A DNA stretch of 64,000 nucleotides from positions 310,001-374,000 of the forward strand of contig CAINNJ010000025.1 of NCBI GenBank assembly GCA_903851195.1, read 5' to 3'. The translations under genes and the position numbers were made by a program. The DNA is from an uncultured Acidobacteriia bacterium (GTDB taxonomy: Bacteria; Acidobacteriota; Terriglobia; Bryobacterales; Bryobacteraceae). The notes beneath the pieces were generated by a model. It made no database searches, was not told where the DNA came from, and saw only the letters and a program-made list of their open reading frames with translations. Positions 43,260-52,370 of this stretch are shown here, in pieces; position 1 is the stretch's first letter, and each line of letters begins with the position of its first letter.

Positions 43260-45569
43260 CTACCGGACACAAATCGATACCGTATTACTGGGGAACGCTC
43301 CCACGCGAATCTGCAGCGGCAGAATGCCGCTCTTGCTCGGAGCCTGCAGATTCACCTGCATCACGCCGGTAAGCGATGGCGCCATACCCGCAAATACCAC
43401 CGGAGCATTCACTCCTCCTACCGTTGCTGTCGTCTTCAGCGTTTCATTCGCCAGCGGCGACAGCGGCGTCGGGGCGCCCGTTGGAATCGGTTGATCTAAC
43501 GGCCCGGTTCATATCAAATAGGCCGTCAGATAACTCCCGGCCGCCGCGCAGTTCGTAGCGGAGTTCACGCTGAAATCCTGATTCTGCACCACGCCCCAGT
43601 TATCCCCGTAAGTGAGGATGCTCGGCGCCGCCGCCTCCACCGTGATGGCATTCGACAGACTCGCCCCCGCTGCGCTCTTCACCTGAACCAGCACCGAACC
43701 GGTCCCCGTCTCAAAAGGCATCTGAAAAACAACCAGGTCCGCCGATTGGTAATAGGCAGGCGCCGCCTTGCCGTTTACCGTCACCTGCGCGCCGACAAGA
43801 TTACTTCCGTAAATATCCACCAGCGAACCGGGCGAAACCACCGTCGACCTGCCGCCGTGAATCACGATTCCGTTCGTGAAAATCACCGGCGGATTTCCCT
43901 GCCCGCCCAGCTGAGACTTGATTGAATTCGCCGCGGTCTTCGCGTTGTACTTCGTATCGAACAGCAGGGCCGCGCCAAATCCCGGATAATTACCGGGAAT
44001 CCACGAATAACTGTCGGTCACACCCCACGTCAGCAGCGCCGTGCAGTTCGAATTGGCCTGACACGCCGCCAGCACATTCTGATAAGCCGCCGCCTGCGCG
44101 CTCAGATTCGCGCCCGTTGCCGCCCCGCCGGAATCCACCGGAACCCGCACATCCATCTCCGTAATATGCACCTCAAGACCAAGCGCCGCATAGCGCGCGA
44201 TATTGGTCGAAATATCCGCCATCGCAGGCGGGCTCGACGCGGTAATGTGCATCTGCAGCCCCACGCCGTTCACCGGCACGCCCCGTCGCACCATTCCCGA
44301 CACCAGGTTATACACGGCTTCGGACTTGGCGCCCAGCCCTTCCCCGCCCGTGTCGTTGTAAAACAGCTTGGCGTTCGGGTCCGCCGCGTGCGCCCACTGA
44401 AAGGCCAGGTCCACATAACCGCTGCCCAGCTGATTCAGCCAGTACGACGGCTGCGCCCCATAGGGCGCGCCGTAGGCGATCGCTTCATTGACCACGTCCC
44501 AATCGATCAGTTGGCCCTTGTAATGCCCCAGAACCACCTCTATGTGTTCCTTGAGAATGTCGGCCGCCTGCGCCGGCGTGTAGCTGCCCGTGGTGAGCCA
44601 CCCCGGCAGCGCCTGCTGCCAGACCAGAGTGTGTCCCCGGACCTGCATCCCGTTCGCCTGCGCGTACTGCACAATCTGATCCGCGGCGCAGAAGTTGAAC
44701 TGGTGCGGTGCCGGTTCCGTTGCCGCGAACTTCATGGCGTTTTCCGCCACCACCAGATTGAACTCGCGCCCCAGCGCCTGCGCGTAACCAGGATCGGAGA
44801 AGTGAGACGGATCCACCGCCGCCCCGATCAGCAGCCCCCTGGCCGCCGCGGCATCCCGCAAACCCGTGCCGCTTCGCGCCGCCGTCTGCAGATACGGCGC
44901 CGAGAGCGCATTCGACTCGCCCTGCGGCATCGCCGCCGCCAGACTCGTCACCGTCAGCGTGTTGCCGGGAGCCACGTTGAAGCCGAAGTACACCCGCCCC
45001 GCCGCAAACAGGCCGGGATCGGCGAACGCCCCCACCTGCATGCCCCCCGCGAACACCACAATCTGGTTCGAGATCCGCGCCACTTCCAGATCCACCGTGC
45101 CGGAAACGCCGTCCGGCAGCGGCATCGTCACCCCGGTTCCGTTTCCCGACCCGCCGGTCCAATAGCTCACGCCGATCGCATTCCCCGCCAGCCCGACATC
45201 GAGCCGTTTCAGTCCCTCCCACCAGTTCGCCCCGGTATTCAGCGCTCCCACCAGCGTAAGAAACACGCCGGAACCGGAATTCGACGAAGAAGTCGAGACT
45301 GTCGTCAGAACGCTGAAATCGCCCGTCACCTGCAGCAGCGGACCTGTGGTATTGGTAATGGTGTTATAGCCGGATCCCGCCTGGATCGTCAGCGAATTCG
45401 CCGAAGCCGTCAGCCCGCTCACGCACCCCCACTTCCCCGCCCCGATCATCTCCTGAGCGCCGGGCACATAGACCCAGCCGCTCCGCAGAGGGGGCGCGGC
45501 ACTGAGTGCCGAAGCCAGGAACAATGTGAGACAGAAGCGCCTGAGTGAAAGGGATGGAATGGCCGGCAT
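43260..45569 (-). pseudogene. GH10 endo-xylanase with TIGR03437-type tail, interrupted by in-frame TGA
   Basis: From the ATG at 45569 the gene encodes a signal peptide, a beta-sandwich region (about 30-225), a GH10 TIM barrel (about 235-550) with acid/base E362 in WDVVNEAI and nucleophile E471 in VHITEMDVR, and the start of a TIGR03437-like C-terminal domain. A TGA at 43509-43511 ends the frame after GSYLTAYLI. Directly behind it the same frame continues as TGPLDQPIPTGAPTPLSPLA and GVMQVNLQAPSKSGILPLQI to a TAG at 43260. In relatives this site is glycine, so GGA to TGA is the likely change. The secreted catalytic part (686 residues) is complete and may still be active; only the last 83 residues are lost. 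Confidence 0.85.
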
Positions 45570-45730
45570 CTCACTGTTATACCGTTTACAAATCCCGGCT
45601 GCCGGCTCGTTCTGCAAGGCCAGTCGAACGGAATTCGGAACTGTCACCGCTGGCTGTCACGGCCGGAGCGGCCTTTGCCATCCGTCTATTCCCGGCCGCC
45701 AATCTGGCAAAACGCTGTATATTAGGGGGT

Positions 45731-45997
45731 ATGCCGCGAATGCAGGTCGACCTGCCGACGGATCTTCGCGAGATGGTGGAGCAGCGTCGACTGCCCGCAT
45801 CCGAACTCCTCCCGGAAGCGGTGCGAACGGAAGATGCGGTGCGAATGGAAATCCATCGCGAGGAACTGCGCGCCGCCAGTCTGCTCTACACGGCCGAACT
45901 TGCGGTACAGGTGGGTCAGCCCGCGCCGAGGCAGCGTGCTGCCGCGGCAGAGGTGGCTCGGCGAATTGCCGGCCGTAAGGACCTGAAGATCGGCTAG
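45731..45997 (+). CDS. Antitoxin-like small protein
   Basis: 88 residues from the ATG at 45731, preceded by AGGGGG. The N-terminus MQVDLPTDLREMVEQRRLPASELL is ribbon-helix-helix- or antitoxin-like, and the rest is a charged helix. It lies just upstream of a decayed PIN-domain toxin gene, so it is probably the surviving antitoxin of a VapBC pair. Confidence 0.65.
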   Translation: MPRMQVDLPTDLREMVEQRRLPASELLPEAVRTEDAVRMEIHREELRAASLLYTAELAVQVGQPAPRQRAAAAEVARRIAGRKDLKIG

Positions 45998-46002
45998 CCC
46001 TG

Positions 46003-46070
46003 TGTTGATCCGGGATTGGTGTTGATCCTGAATTCGTTTTGATCCTGAATTTGTGTTGATACTGGATTCG
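46003..46070 (+). repeat. Four imperfect 17-bp tandem repeats at the start of a PIN-toxin gene
   Basis: Units at 46003-46019, 46020-46036, 46037-46053 and 46054-46070 follow the pattern TGTTGATCCTGAATTCG. The last unit is coding sequence for the first residues of the PIN domain (LILDS), so the start of the toxin gene has been duplicated upstream. Confidence 0.75.
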
Positions 46071-46432
46071 GGCGCGGTCAGCCGGTTGGCGGAGCGCTCG
46101 CGGAGCGCGCTGGCGTTGATCGTCGCCCTTCGCGACGACGGTCTGTGGCCACCGACGGTACCCGCCGTGGTTCTCGTCGAGTGCCTCCAGACGCGCCCGG
46201 GTCGCGACGCGAATCAGAATCGCTTCTCAAGACCTGTGAAATCGCCGTAGCGGTCCCTGAGACTCTCGCGAGGCAGGCAGCCTGCTCCGACGCCTGGCGC
46301 GGCGAGGGTCAGCCATCAATGCGCTTGTCGGTGGCATTCGCGGAGCCCGGTGGAACCGTACTCACGTCCGATCCTGACGACCTGAAGGCGCTGGCGGATC
46401 ATGCGGCTGACGTGGTGATTGAGCGGATCTGA
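46053..46432 (+). pseudogene. VapC-like PIN-domain toxin, multiply frameshifted
   Basis: Three reading frames together spell a PIN protein: LILDSGAVSRLAERS and PTVPAVVLVECLQT from 46053; then LKTCEIAVAVPETLARQAA in a second frame; then LLRRLARRGSAINALV in a third; then back to VAFAEPGGTVLTSDPDDLKALA to 46432. At least two or three indels are needed. The PIN acidic residues (Asp in LILDSG, Glu in VLVECL, Asp in TSDPDD) are recognisable. It is dead, beside a surviving antitoxin-like gene. Confidence 0.75.
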
Positions 46433-46604
46433 AAACACCGGAAAAAGCGCGAGGAAAAGGCGTAAGCTTTGCAGGAAACGTTCCTCATCTTTCCTGCTCC
46501 GCACCTACTGCCCGACGCGACTTAGACAAGACTTCACCTCGGCTGTCACTGCCTGCTGTTGTAACCGGATCCGGCTCATTGGCGTGCGCTGGCCCATGTC
46601 TTCC

Positions 46605-46999
46605 TCAGGCTTGCGAATCGAGGATTCGGCGCTCCGCGATGCGCTGGTCGGCGTTGAGCCGAAGCAGGCGAACAGTGGCGGCGCCCACGGGAGTAAGTGG
46701 CTCGATCCGATAGCCGCGCCATTCGAAGTGATCCTCCCATGATCACGGCGGGGATGAAACAGAGGAATGGCTTCACCGGTTTCGGGGTCGATAGCGCTGA
46801 CATCGCTGCCCTTCCATGCATTGCATCGCGTGCAGGCCCACGCAAGGTTTTGCGAATCGGATGTTCCGCCATGCTTTTGACTCACAATGTGATCCACCTG
46901 ATGCGGAGTGTACGAATCGCGCTCGTCGAGTAGGCAGTATTCACAGCAACTGCGGGCTCGTTCTGCGACGACCCGGCGCAGGGTTTTCGAAACCGTCAC
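46605..46999 (-). pseudogene. HNH endonuclease, frameshifted
   Basis: The N-terminal 90 residues are a normal HNH domain: CEYCLL, HQVDHIVSQKHGG, NLAWACTRCNAWKG, then LFHPRRD. After about 46740 the open frame runs on to 46505 as unrelated sequence, while the expected continuation lies in another frame: WEDHFEWRGYRIEPLTPVGA, ATVRLLRLNADQRIAERRIL, stop at 46605. One indel near the HPRRD codons explains this. The HNH core is intact, so a truncated product may still be made. It overlaps the upstream 79-residue gene by 4 bp. Confidence 0.75.
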
Positions 47000-47235
47000 C
47001 GCCGGCTGTTGCGGCGAGCGCGGGCCTTCGCCACAATCATCAGGTGTTCGAGCTGCAGAAAATCGTCAAGCTCAGCACGTTCTTCGGAACTCAGAGCATC
47101 GCCTTTGGCCAGTTCGATCAGGTGAGAAACGCGCGCCAGCGTTTCTTCCGAGGGCCGGAACGCGTCGATCTGCTCGGGCGATTTTCCGGCAACGATGAAG
47201 TCAATGATTTCATCGCCGGCTGTGGCAGGGACCAT
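46996..47235 (-). CDS. Small helical protein upstream of the HNH gene
   Basis: 79 residues: PEQIDAFRPSEETLARVSHLIELAKGDALSSEERAELDDFLQLEHLMIVAKARARR. This type of short protein is often found directly before HNH genes, here with a 4-bp overlap. Its role is unknown; an antitoxin or an HNH partner are possibilities. Confidence 0.65.
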   Translation of the reverse strand: MVPATAGDEIIDFIVAGKSPEQIDAFRPSEETLARVSHLIELAKGDALSSEERAELDDFLQLEHLMIVAKARARRNSRR

Positions 47236-47740
47236 GATCCGTGAACCTCAAAGCTATTGTAACTCCGGCCGACGCCTTTACCGTCCGAATCATCGGCTGG
47301 CACCAACGGCACACGCGCTCGGGCTGGCGTTCAGTGCCGGAATTTGGCCGGGGAAATTAGCAAACACCGTGAATCGCGCCCCTTCCGAAATCGCACGGCG
47401 TTTCGCGGAGCGCGCGGCCGACGCAGAGCGGGGTGAGGTCATCAGAGGCAGCGGCGGGCCCAGCCCGGCGGATGAAAGGCAAATTCCATCGGCACATCGG
47501 GTAAGTCCCTGCAGAGTCCGAGGTGCTCAAGACTATCGGCGCGGAATCCAGGCGTGATGGAAGGGACAGGCATACATTGCTGCAGATCGATCAAATCATC
47601 GGGAGCACACGCGCGGATGCGGCGAAACGAGAGGATTTGCGCAGCAACACCGATGGGAAGTGAGCCCGCACATTCATCGCGCGTGAACATGCGCGAGAAT
47701 CAAAGGTTTGCAATACAATACGTGCCTGCTAGATTAGCCC
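47236..47740. other. Intergenic stretch before the restriction-modification genes
   Basis: About 505 bp. Small ORFs on both strands (for example 47442-47690 minus) have no recognisable domain. I looked for a controller-protein gene of the type linked to restriction systems and saw none. Confidence 0.4.
47708..47735 (+). promoter_or_regulatory. Possible promoter of the restriction endonuclease gene
   Basis: TTGCAA (47708-47713) and TAGATT (47730-47735) with a 16-bp spacer lie just before the ATG at 47741. If used, the transcript would be nearly leaderless, in keeping with the lack of a Shine-Dalgarno there. Confidence 0.35.
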
Positions 47741-48703
47741 ATGCCCATCAACGCCGACAAGCCGCATCTGTGGAAGGCCGACACCCGCGCCTCCGTTGAC
47801 CAGTTCAATCAATGGTTCATGAAGTTCGCACCGAAAGCGTATCGCGAAACTCGGAAGAAGACAATTGAAGATGTCGAGAAGGGGCTTTCACAGACGAAAG
47901 ACCTCACCATCATAACGCCGGACGTAATCAAAGCCAATCCAGGCATTCTGCCGACCCTTAGGATGTCCACCTGTCCGCCGCTGGCGCGCGACCGGCTCAT
48001 CGGCCTTGCCGATTCGACCAAAAATTTCGTGGGTTGCCTCGAGGAAGGCAAGCTTCCCCGGCTCCTGTCGCCCGAACTGCTCGACGAACACCTTGGCAAG
48101 ATTACCCGCATCCTCTCACGGATGCTAGACGCGGATATTTTTCCGTGGCTGAAGGAAATGCGCCGTCCCACCAAAGAAGAGCGCTACCGCTCATCGACCA
48201 TCGTTGCCGACCGGCTATGCGGCGCAGTGGCCGAACCGATCGTGCGCAACGCGCAGGAGAAGCGCCAGCTTGCGCTGATCGAGAAATATCTGACCGAACG
48301 CGGCTACAAATTGAAGGCACCCCATGCGGCAACCCCGCTCAATCAGATGGAGCCAGGCACATTTTCTTTTCGGCTCAATGTTCTCGTGAAACCGTCAAAA
48401 GAGGAAGCCAAGATCGTTAAAATTCCTATCGACGCGGTGATCCAGCCCAAGAAGGCTAAACTCCCGCACTTGCCAGTCCTCATCGAGGCAAAATCGGCAG
48501 GCGATTTTACGAATGTAAACAAACGCCGAAAGGAAGAAGCCATAAAAATCACCTATCTGAAAGCCACCCACGGACAGGATGTAGTTTTCGTTCTTTTCCT
48601 GTGCGGGTACTTTGATGCGGCGTATTTGGGCTACGAAGCTGCTGAAGGGATCGACTGGATATGGGAACATCGTACTGAAGACCTCGCGCGGCTCGGACTC
48701 TGA
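47741..48703 (+). CDS. XamI-family type II restriction endonuclease
   Basis: 320 residues resembling the XamI restriction enzyme family: WKADTRASVDQFNQWFMKFAPKAYRETR, ILPTLRMSTCPPLARDRLIGLA, TRILSRMLDADIFPWL, and a C-terminal catalytic-looking segment IDAVIQ followed by PVLIEAKSAGD (D...ExK, PD-(D/E)XK type). XamI cuts GTCGAC; the target here is inferred from the family only. The gene looks intact and is followed 8 bp later by a DNA methylase. Confidence 0.82.
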   Translation: MPINADKPHLWKADTRASVDQFNQWFMKFAPKAYRETRKKTIEDVEKGLSQTKDLTIITPDVIKANPGILPTLRMSTCPPLARDRLIGLADSTKNFVGCLEEGKLPRLLSPELLDEHLGKITRILSRMLDADIFPWLKEMRRPTKEERYRSSTIVADRLCGAVAEPIVRNAQEKRQLALIEKYLTERGYKLKAPHAATPLNQMEPGTFSFRLNVLVKPSKEEAKIVKIPIDAVIQPKKAKLPHLPVLIEAKSAGDFTNVNKRRKEEAIKITYLKATHGQDVVFVLFLCGYFDAAYLGYEAAEGIDWIWEHRTEDLARLGL

Positions 48704-48711
48704 AGGAGCGT

Positions 48712-50277
48712 ATGGAAATCATCGCGTCAAACAGCATTGAGGAGCGTCGCCAACAGGAGCAGGTACGCCTCGACTGCCTCAAGAGCGCAACGGAACGTAA
48801 CAAATGGGGGCAGTTTGCCACTCCACACGAACTAGCCTTGAGCTTGGCCCGCTACGCGCATGCGCTCAGCGGGAGGACCGCCGTGCGTTTTCTGGACCCG
48901 GCCATTGGCACCGGCTCGTTTTACTCGGCGGCGCTTGAGGCATTCGGCGAAAAGCACATGGATGCTGCTACCGGCATCGAGCTAGACCCGCTCTTCGCGC
49001 AAACTGCCGCGACGCTATGGGAAGGACAGGGGCTCCAGGTCATCAGGGGGGACTTTACCAAACAACACCCTCCCGCGCAACGATTCAACCTCGTGCTCAC
49101 CAATCCGCCCTATGTCCGCCATCATCATCTGGAGGCAGGAGAAAAAGACCGCCTCAAGGCGCGACTCGCGCAGTCTTTACACCTCGACATCAGCGGTCTT
49201 GCCGGACTGTACTGCTATTTTCTCTTGCTGTGCCACGACTGGATGGAAGAGCAGGGGCTTGCCATCTGGCTGATTCCCTCGGAATTTATGGACGTGAATT
49301 ACGGTGTCACCATACGCCGCTATCTCACCGAGCACGTGACGCTCCTGCAGATTCACCGCTTTTGCCCCACAGACGTGCAATTCACTGACGCCCTGGTATC
49401 TTCCGCTGTCGTAATATTCCGCAAAGCGCCGCCGCCTGCGGGCCATACCGTCCGGTTCTCATTCGCAGGCCCGATTGAGCGTCCCGAGAAAGAAGCGCAG
49501 GTGTCGCTTGGCACCTTGCGCCAGGCGCGCAAATGGACACAGTTCCCGGCCACGACGACCGTAAACGATACCGGCGAGCTGAACTTGGGGAATCTCTTTG
49601 CAATTAAGCGCGGCCTTGCGACCGGCTCCAACAGCTTCTTTATCCTGACTGAGGACGAGATCAAGGAACGACACATCCCGCACAAGTTCGTAACGCCGAT
49701 TCTGCCCGGCCCTCGCCATCTCACTGGCGACGTCATCGACGCGCTGCCCAATGGAGCGCCGGACGTGTCGCCGCGTTTGTATCTGATCGATTGCAGCGAG
49801 CCGGAGGAACGCATCAAGGCGAACTGGCCCCGCCTCTATGATTACCTTCTGGTCGGCAAGGCACAAAACATTCACGAGGCGTACCTCTCCAGCCATCGCA
49901 CGCCATGGTATTCGCAGGAGCAGCGCCCGCCCGCACCGTTCCTGTGCACCTATATGGGGCGTTCCCGCAATGGCGAGCATCCCTTCCGGTTCATTTGGAA
50001 CCGCTCACAAGCGACTGCCCACAACGTGTACCTGATGCTCTACCCGATAGGCCCGTTGCGCGCCGCGCTGAAAGAACATCCCGAATTGCACGCGCTGGTG
50101 TTTGAGGCGTTGCAGCGCATTACGCCAGCGCAGTTCATCACCGAAGGTCGCGTGTATGGCGGGGGGCTGCACAAGGTCGAGCCGAAAGAGCTGGCAAAGA
50201 TACCGGCGCGCGATGTATTAGCTGCAGTAAAGAGGCACGTGCACGTCGAAGAGCAACTGCCGATGCTGTTTACGTGA
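48712..50277 (+). CDS. Type II N6-adenine DNA methyltransferase
   Basis: 521 residues. SAM-binding motif I is LDPAIGTGSF (61-70), motif II IELD, and catalytic motif IV NPPY (131-134), with the RNKWGQFATPHELA lead-in typical of gamma-class enzymes; a target-recognition region follows, ending HKVEPKELAKIPA. AAGGAG precedes the ATG. It protects DNA from the adjacent XamI-like endonuclease, and the two form a compact restriction-modification operon with the endonuclease first. Confidence 0.9.
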   Translation: MEIIASNSIEERRQQEQVRLDCLKSATERNKWGQFATPHELALSLARYAHALSGRTAVRFLDPAIGTGSFYSAALEAFGEKHMDAATGIELDPLFAQTAATLWEGQGLQVIRGDFTKQHPPAQRFNLVLTNPPYVRHHHLEAGEKDRLKARLAQSLHLDISGLAGLYCYFLLLCHDWMEEQGLAIWLIPSEFMDVNYGVTIRRYLTEHVTLLQIHRFCPTDVQFTDALVSSAVVIFRKAPPPAGHTVRFSFAGPIERPEKEAQVSLGTLRQARKWTQFPATTTVNDTGELNLGNLFAIKRGLATGSNSFFILTEDEIKERHIPHKFVTPILPGPRHLTGDVIDALPNGAPDVSPRLYLIDCSEPEERIKANWPRLYDYLLVGKAQNIHEAYLSSHRTPWYSQEQRPPAPFLCTYMGRSRNGEHPFRFIWNRSQATAHNVYLMLYPIGPLRAALKEHPELHALVFEALQRITPAQFITEGRVYGGGLHKVEPKELAKIPARDVLAAVKRHVHVEEQLPMLFT

Positions 50278-50591
50278 GCATCCGGAGCCACGTGAAAGGA
50301 AGAATCAAATAGCCGTTGCGCCTACGCCTGCTTGCAAGCCGGAAAACTCCGGTCCGGTGGACAACGCCGTGGCGATTTTGGTCACCACCGGATCGTACTG
50401 GCTCAGTATTGGCGCACGGCGGACGCATCTCGGACATTTGAAACCCCGACTCCGCTCCAACCTCCTCCCCCCCAAAATCCCGTTCACAACTTCAAAAAAT
50501 AAATTTCCGCCCCAAAACCCCAATAAAACCGCCCCTCCCCATCTCACCCCCACCCCGTCCTCCCCCACCCCATCCCCCATAATCGAATCGC
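50278..50591. other. Intergenic region ending in an extremely C-rich tract
   Basis: About 310 bp without a gene. From about 50460 to 50580 the plus strand is almost free of G, with many C runs (CCCCCCC, CCCC, CCCCC); the minus strand therefore carries a dozen or so G runs. It sits directly before the ATG at 50592. Confidence 0.6.
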
Positions 50592-51413
50592 ATGAGGACC
50601 GAACTCCAGCGCGAAACCGCCCGCCGCAACGGTGCCAAATCCCGCGGCCCCCGCACGCCCGAAGGCAAAGCCGCATCCGCCCGCAACTCCCTCCGCCACG
50701 GCTGCTACTCCCGCGCCGGCTCCCCGGAAACCAACGCCGCCCTCGACGAACTCCGCCAGATCCTCGCCGAACGCCCCGAGCCCACCCTATCCGCCGACCC
50801 CCTCACCGCCCTCCATCTCCAGGCCCAATGGCTCCACTGGCGACTCCTCCGTATCGTCGAACTCGAGACCCGCCTCCTCAACGCCGAAATGGCCCGCCAA
50901 AGCCTCCTCCATCCCGATCAGAGCGGCCCCGCTCTCGCCTTTCACGCCCTCGCCTTCCATGCCATGAAGCGTCTGGGCGACGAAACGCGCACCCTGCAAA
51001 TCCTCAGCCGCATGGAAGACTTCCACCACCGCCGAATCGTCTTCCTCTGCGCCCGCATCGCCCAACTCCGCGCAAACACCGAACGGAACGAACCCGGCCA
51101 CCAGATCGTCGCCAAAGAAAAAATCGCGAAGGAACGAACCCGGCAGCCCGAACTTTCCAACCCCCTCAGCGCAGCCGTTCCGCCAGCGACGCCTCCAGCT
51201 TCACCCGCTTCCCCTCGCTTTCCACCACAATCTGCCCGTTTTCGATGCGAACGTCGTCAATTTTCACGAAACTCTCCGGCACATGAGCATAAAAAAACAA
51301 AAAATGCGCTTCGATCCTGCTCTTCGCCCCGAGCCACCGGTAAGTCGGCGCGCCGAACATCGTGCCCGTCGAAATCGCCTCCCGCCGCGGCACGTCATAA
51401 GGCTGCGTGCTGA
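50592..51413 (+). CDS. Conserved hypothetical protein with GPRTPEGKAxSxxNxxxHG motif
   Basis: The first ~190 residues form a recognisable conserved family: RRNGAKSRGPRTPEGKAAS and RNSLRHG at the N-terminus, then helices (LTALHLQAQWLHWRLLRIVELETRLLN, RTLQILSRMEDFHHRR). Members are common in Solibacter-like genomes and planctomycetes; function is unknown. The last ~80 residues are low-complexity Pro/Ala/Arg and lie opposite the 3' end of the minus-strand gene (51166-52347), overlapping it by about 250 bp. The natural stop was probably lost by an indel near 51165. Confidence 0.65.
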   Translation: MRTELQRETARRNGAKSRGPRTPEGKAASARNSLRHGCYSRAGSPETNAALDELRQILAERPEPTLSADPLTALHLQAQWLHWRLLRIVELETRLLNAEMARQSLLHPDQSGPALAFHALAFHAMKRLGDETRTLQILSRMEDFHHRRIVFLCARIAQLRANTERNEPGHQIVAKEKIAKERTRQPELSNPLSAAVPPATPPASPASPRFPPQSARFRCERRQFSRNSPAHEHKKTKNALRSCSSPRATGKSARRTSCPSKSPPAAARHKAAC

Positions 51414-52347
51414 ACTCCATGCCCCGGGAAAACTTCCCCGTCGCCGGATAATTCCCCCACGTCTGCAGCCACGGGAACTCGTCCCGGCGAAATACATAAC
51501 CGATCGCCAGATGCGATTTCGTATTCAGCGCCGTCACCCACTCAATCCGCCGCGCCGGGTCGAGCAAAGTCGCCGTATGATCCAGAAAATGCGGATTGGC
51601 CGGCGTCTCGCGCATATTCACCACGCTGCCGTCCAGCGCCGGAGCCGAAGGCCACGTAAAGTCCTTTCCCTTCGGCAACCGCCGCTGGCTTTGCGGATTC
51701 GGATTGGTGCTGTCCGCGTACGGCCGCGTCTGCGAACGCGATCCCGAAACGTCGAAAACAGTCGCCCCCGATTCCAGAAACGGCGACCCGACCGTGGCAT
51801 GCTCCGCCCAGATCACCGGCCGGTCGAAACCGAGCAGGTTTTCGAGCACCGTATCGACATAGACCACGTTCTCTCCGTCTACCATGCGGACCGTGCGGGT
51901 CACGTCTTCCTGCACAATCGGGAGCCTGCCCCGCATCACGACCTGGGACGTCTTGCCGGTCCGTCCCGCCTCGGCCTCGAACATTTGCAGATGAGCTTCA
52001 CCGTGGCCGGGCAGTCCCGCGGCACGCTCTTCCGCCGATACCGGACCGAAGCCGTCCAGGCAAAGGAAGTGCCCGGTGCCCGGATTAAATGCCGCCGGCC
52101 CCCGGCCGAGTTCGCGATTCATGCGGGTCGGGTTCCACAGCGGGCTGGGCAGTCCCGGCTCGGCCTTGAGCAGCAGTTCGGCGAAACCCGTGCCCTGCTT
52201 CAAAATGGTGAGGGCCAGCTTGTCGTTCGAAAGCGTAACGGCCGGCTGTCCCTCGAAACTGGTCTGGCCGAATGCGGACAGCGCCGCCAGACAAAGCGTA
52301 ACGGAGAAGGTAACAGAGCGATAAGTCACGACGCCCAGATATATCAT
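51166..52347 (-). CDS. Exported mutarotase-like hypothetical protein
   Basis: 393 residues with a signal peptide (SVTFSVTLCLAALSAFGQ). The body is all-beta: LTILKQGTGFAELLLKAEPGLPSPLWNP, VTRTVRMVDGENVVYVDTVLENLLGFDRPVIWAEHATVGSPFL, and ending VVESEGKRVKLEASLAE. The pattern of a supersandwich with a conserved W-x-EH segment suggests a galactose-mutarotase-like fold (as in aldose epimerases or DUF4432-type proteins). No assigned reaction. It is divergent from the PQQ dehydrogenase, with starts 23 bp apart. Confidence 0.7.
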   Translation of the reverse strand: MIYLGVVTYRSVTFSVTLCLAALSAFGQTSFEGQPAVTLSNDKLALTILKQGTGFAELLLKAEPGLPSPLWNPTRMNRELGRGPAAFNPGTGHFLCLDGFGPVSAEERAAGLPGHGEAHLQMFEAEAGRTGKTSQVVMRGRLPIVQEDVTRTVRMVDGENVVYVDTVLENLLGFDRPVIWAEHATVGSPFLESGATVFDVSGSRSQTRPYADSTNPNPQSQRRLPKGKDFTWPSAPALDGSVVNMRETPANPHFLDHTATLLDPARRIEWVTALNTKSHLAIGYVFRRDEFPWLQTWGNYPATGKFSRGMEFSTQPYDVPRREAISTGTMFGAPTYRWLGAKSRIEAHFLFFYAHVPESFVKIDDVRIENGQIVVESEGKRVKLEASLAERLR

Positions 52348-52370
52348 TGTTCACAGAATTTCGCACACTT

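Noticed and set aside
43509-43511. TGA recoded as an amino acid in this organism
   Set aside because: Many intact genes here end normally at TGA (for example FRG at 12825 and fuconate dehydratase at 57102), so recoding is not supported; a point mutation is simpler.
46003-46070. CRISPR array
   Set aside because: The 17-bp units are contiguous without spacers and derive from a toxin gene start; no cas genes are present.
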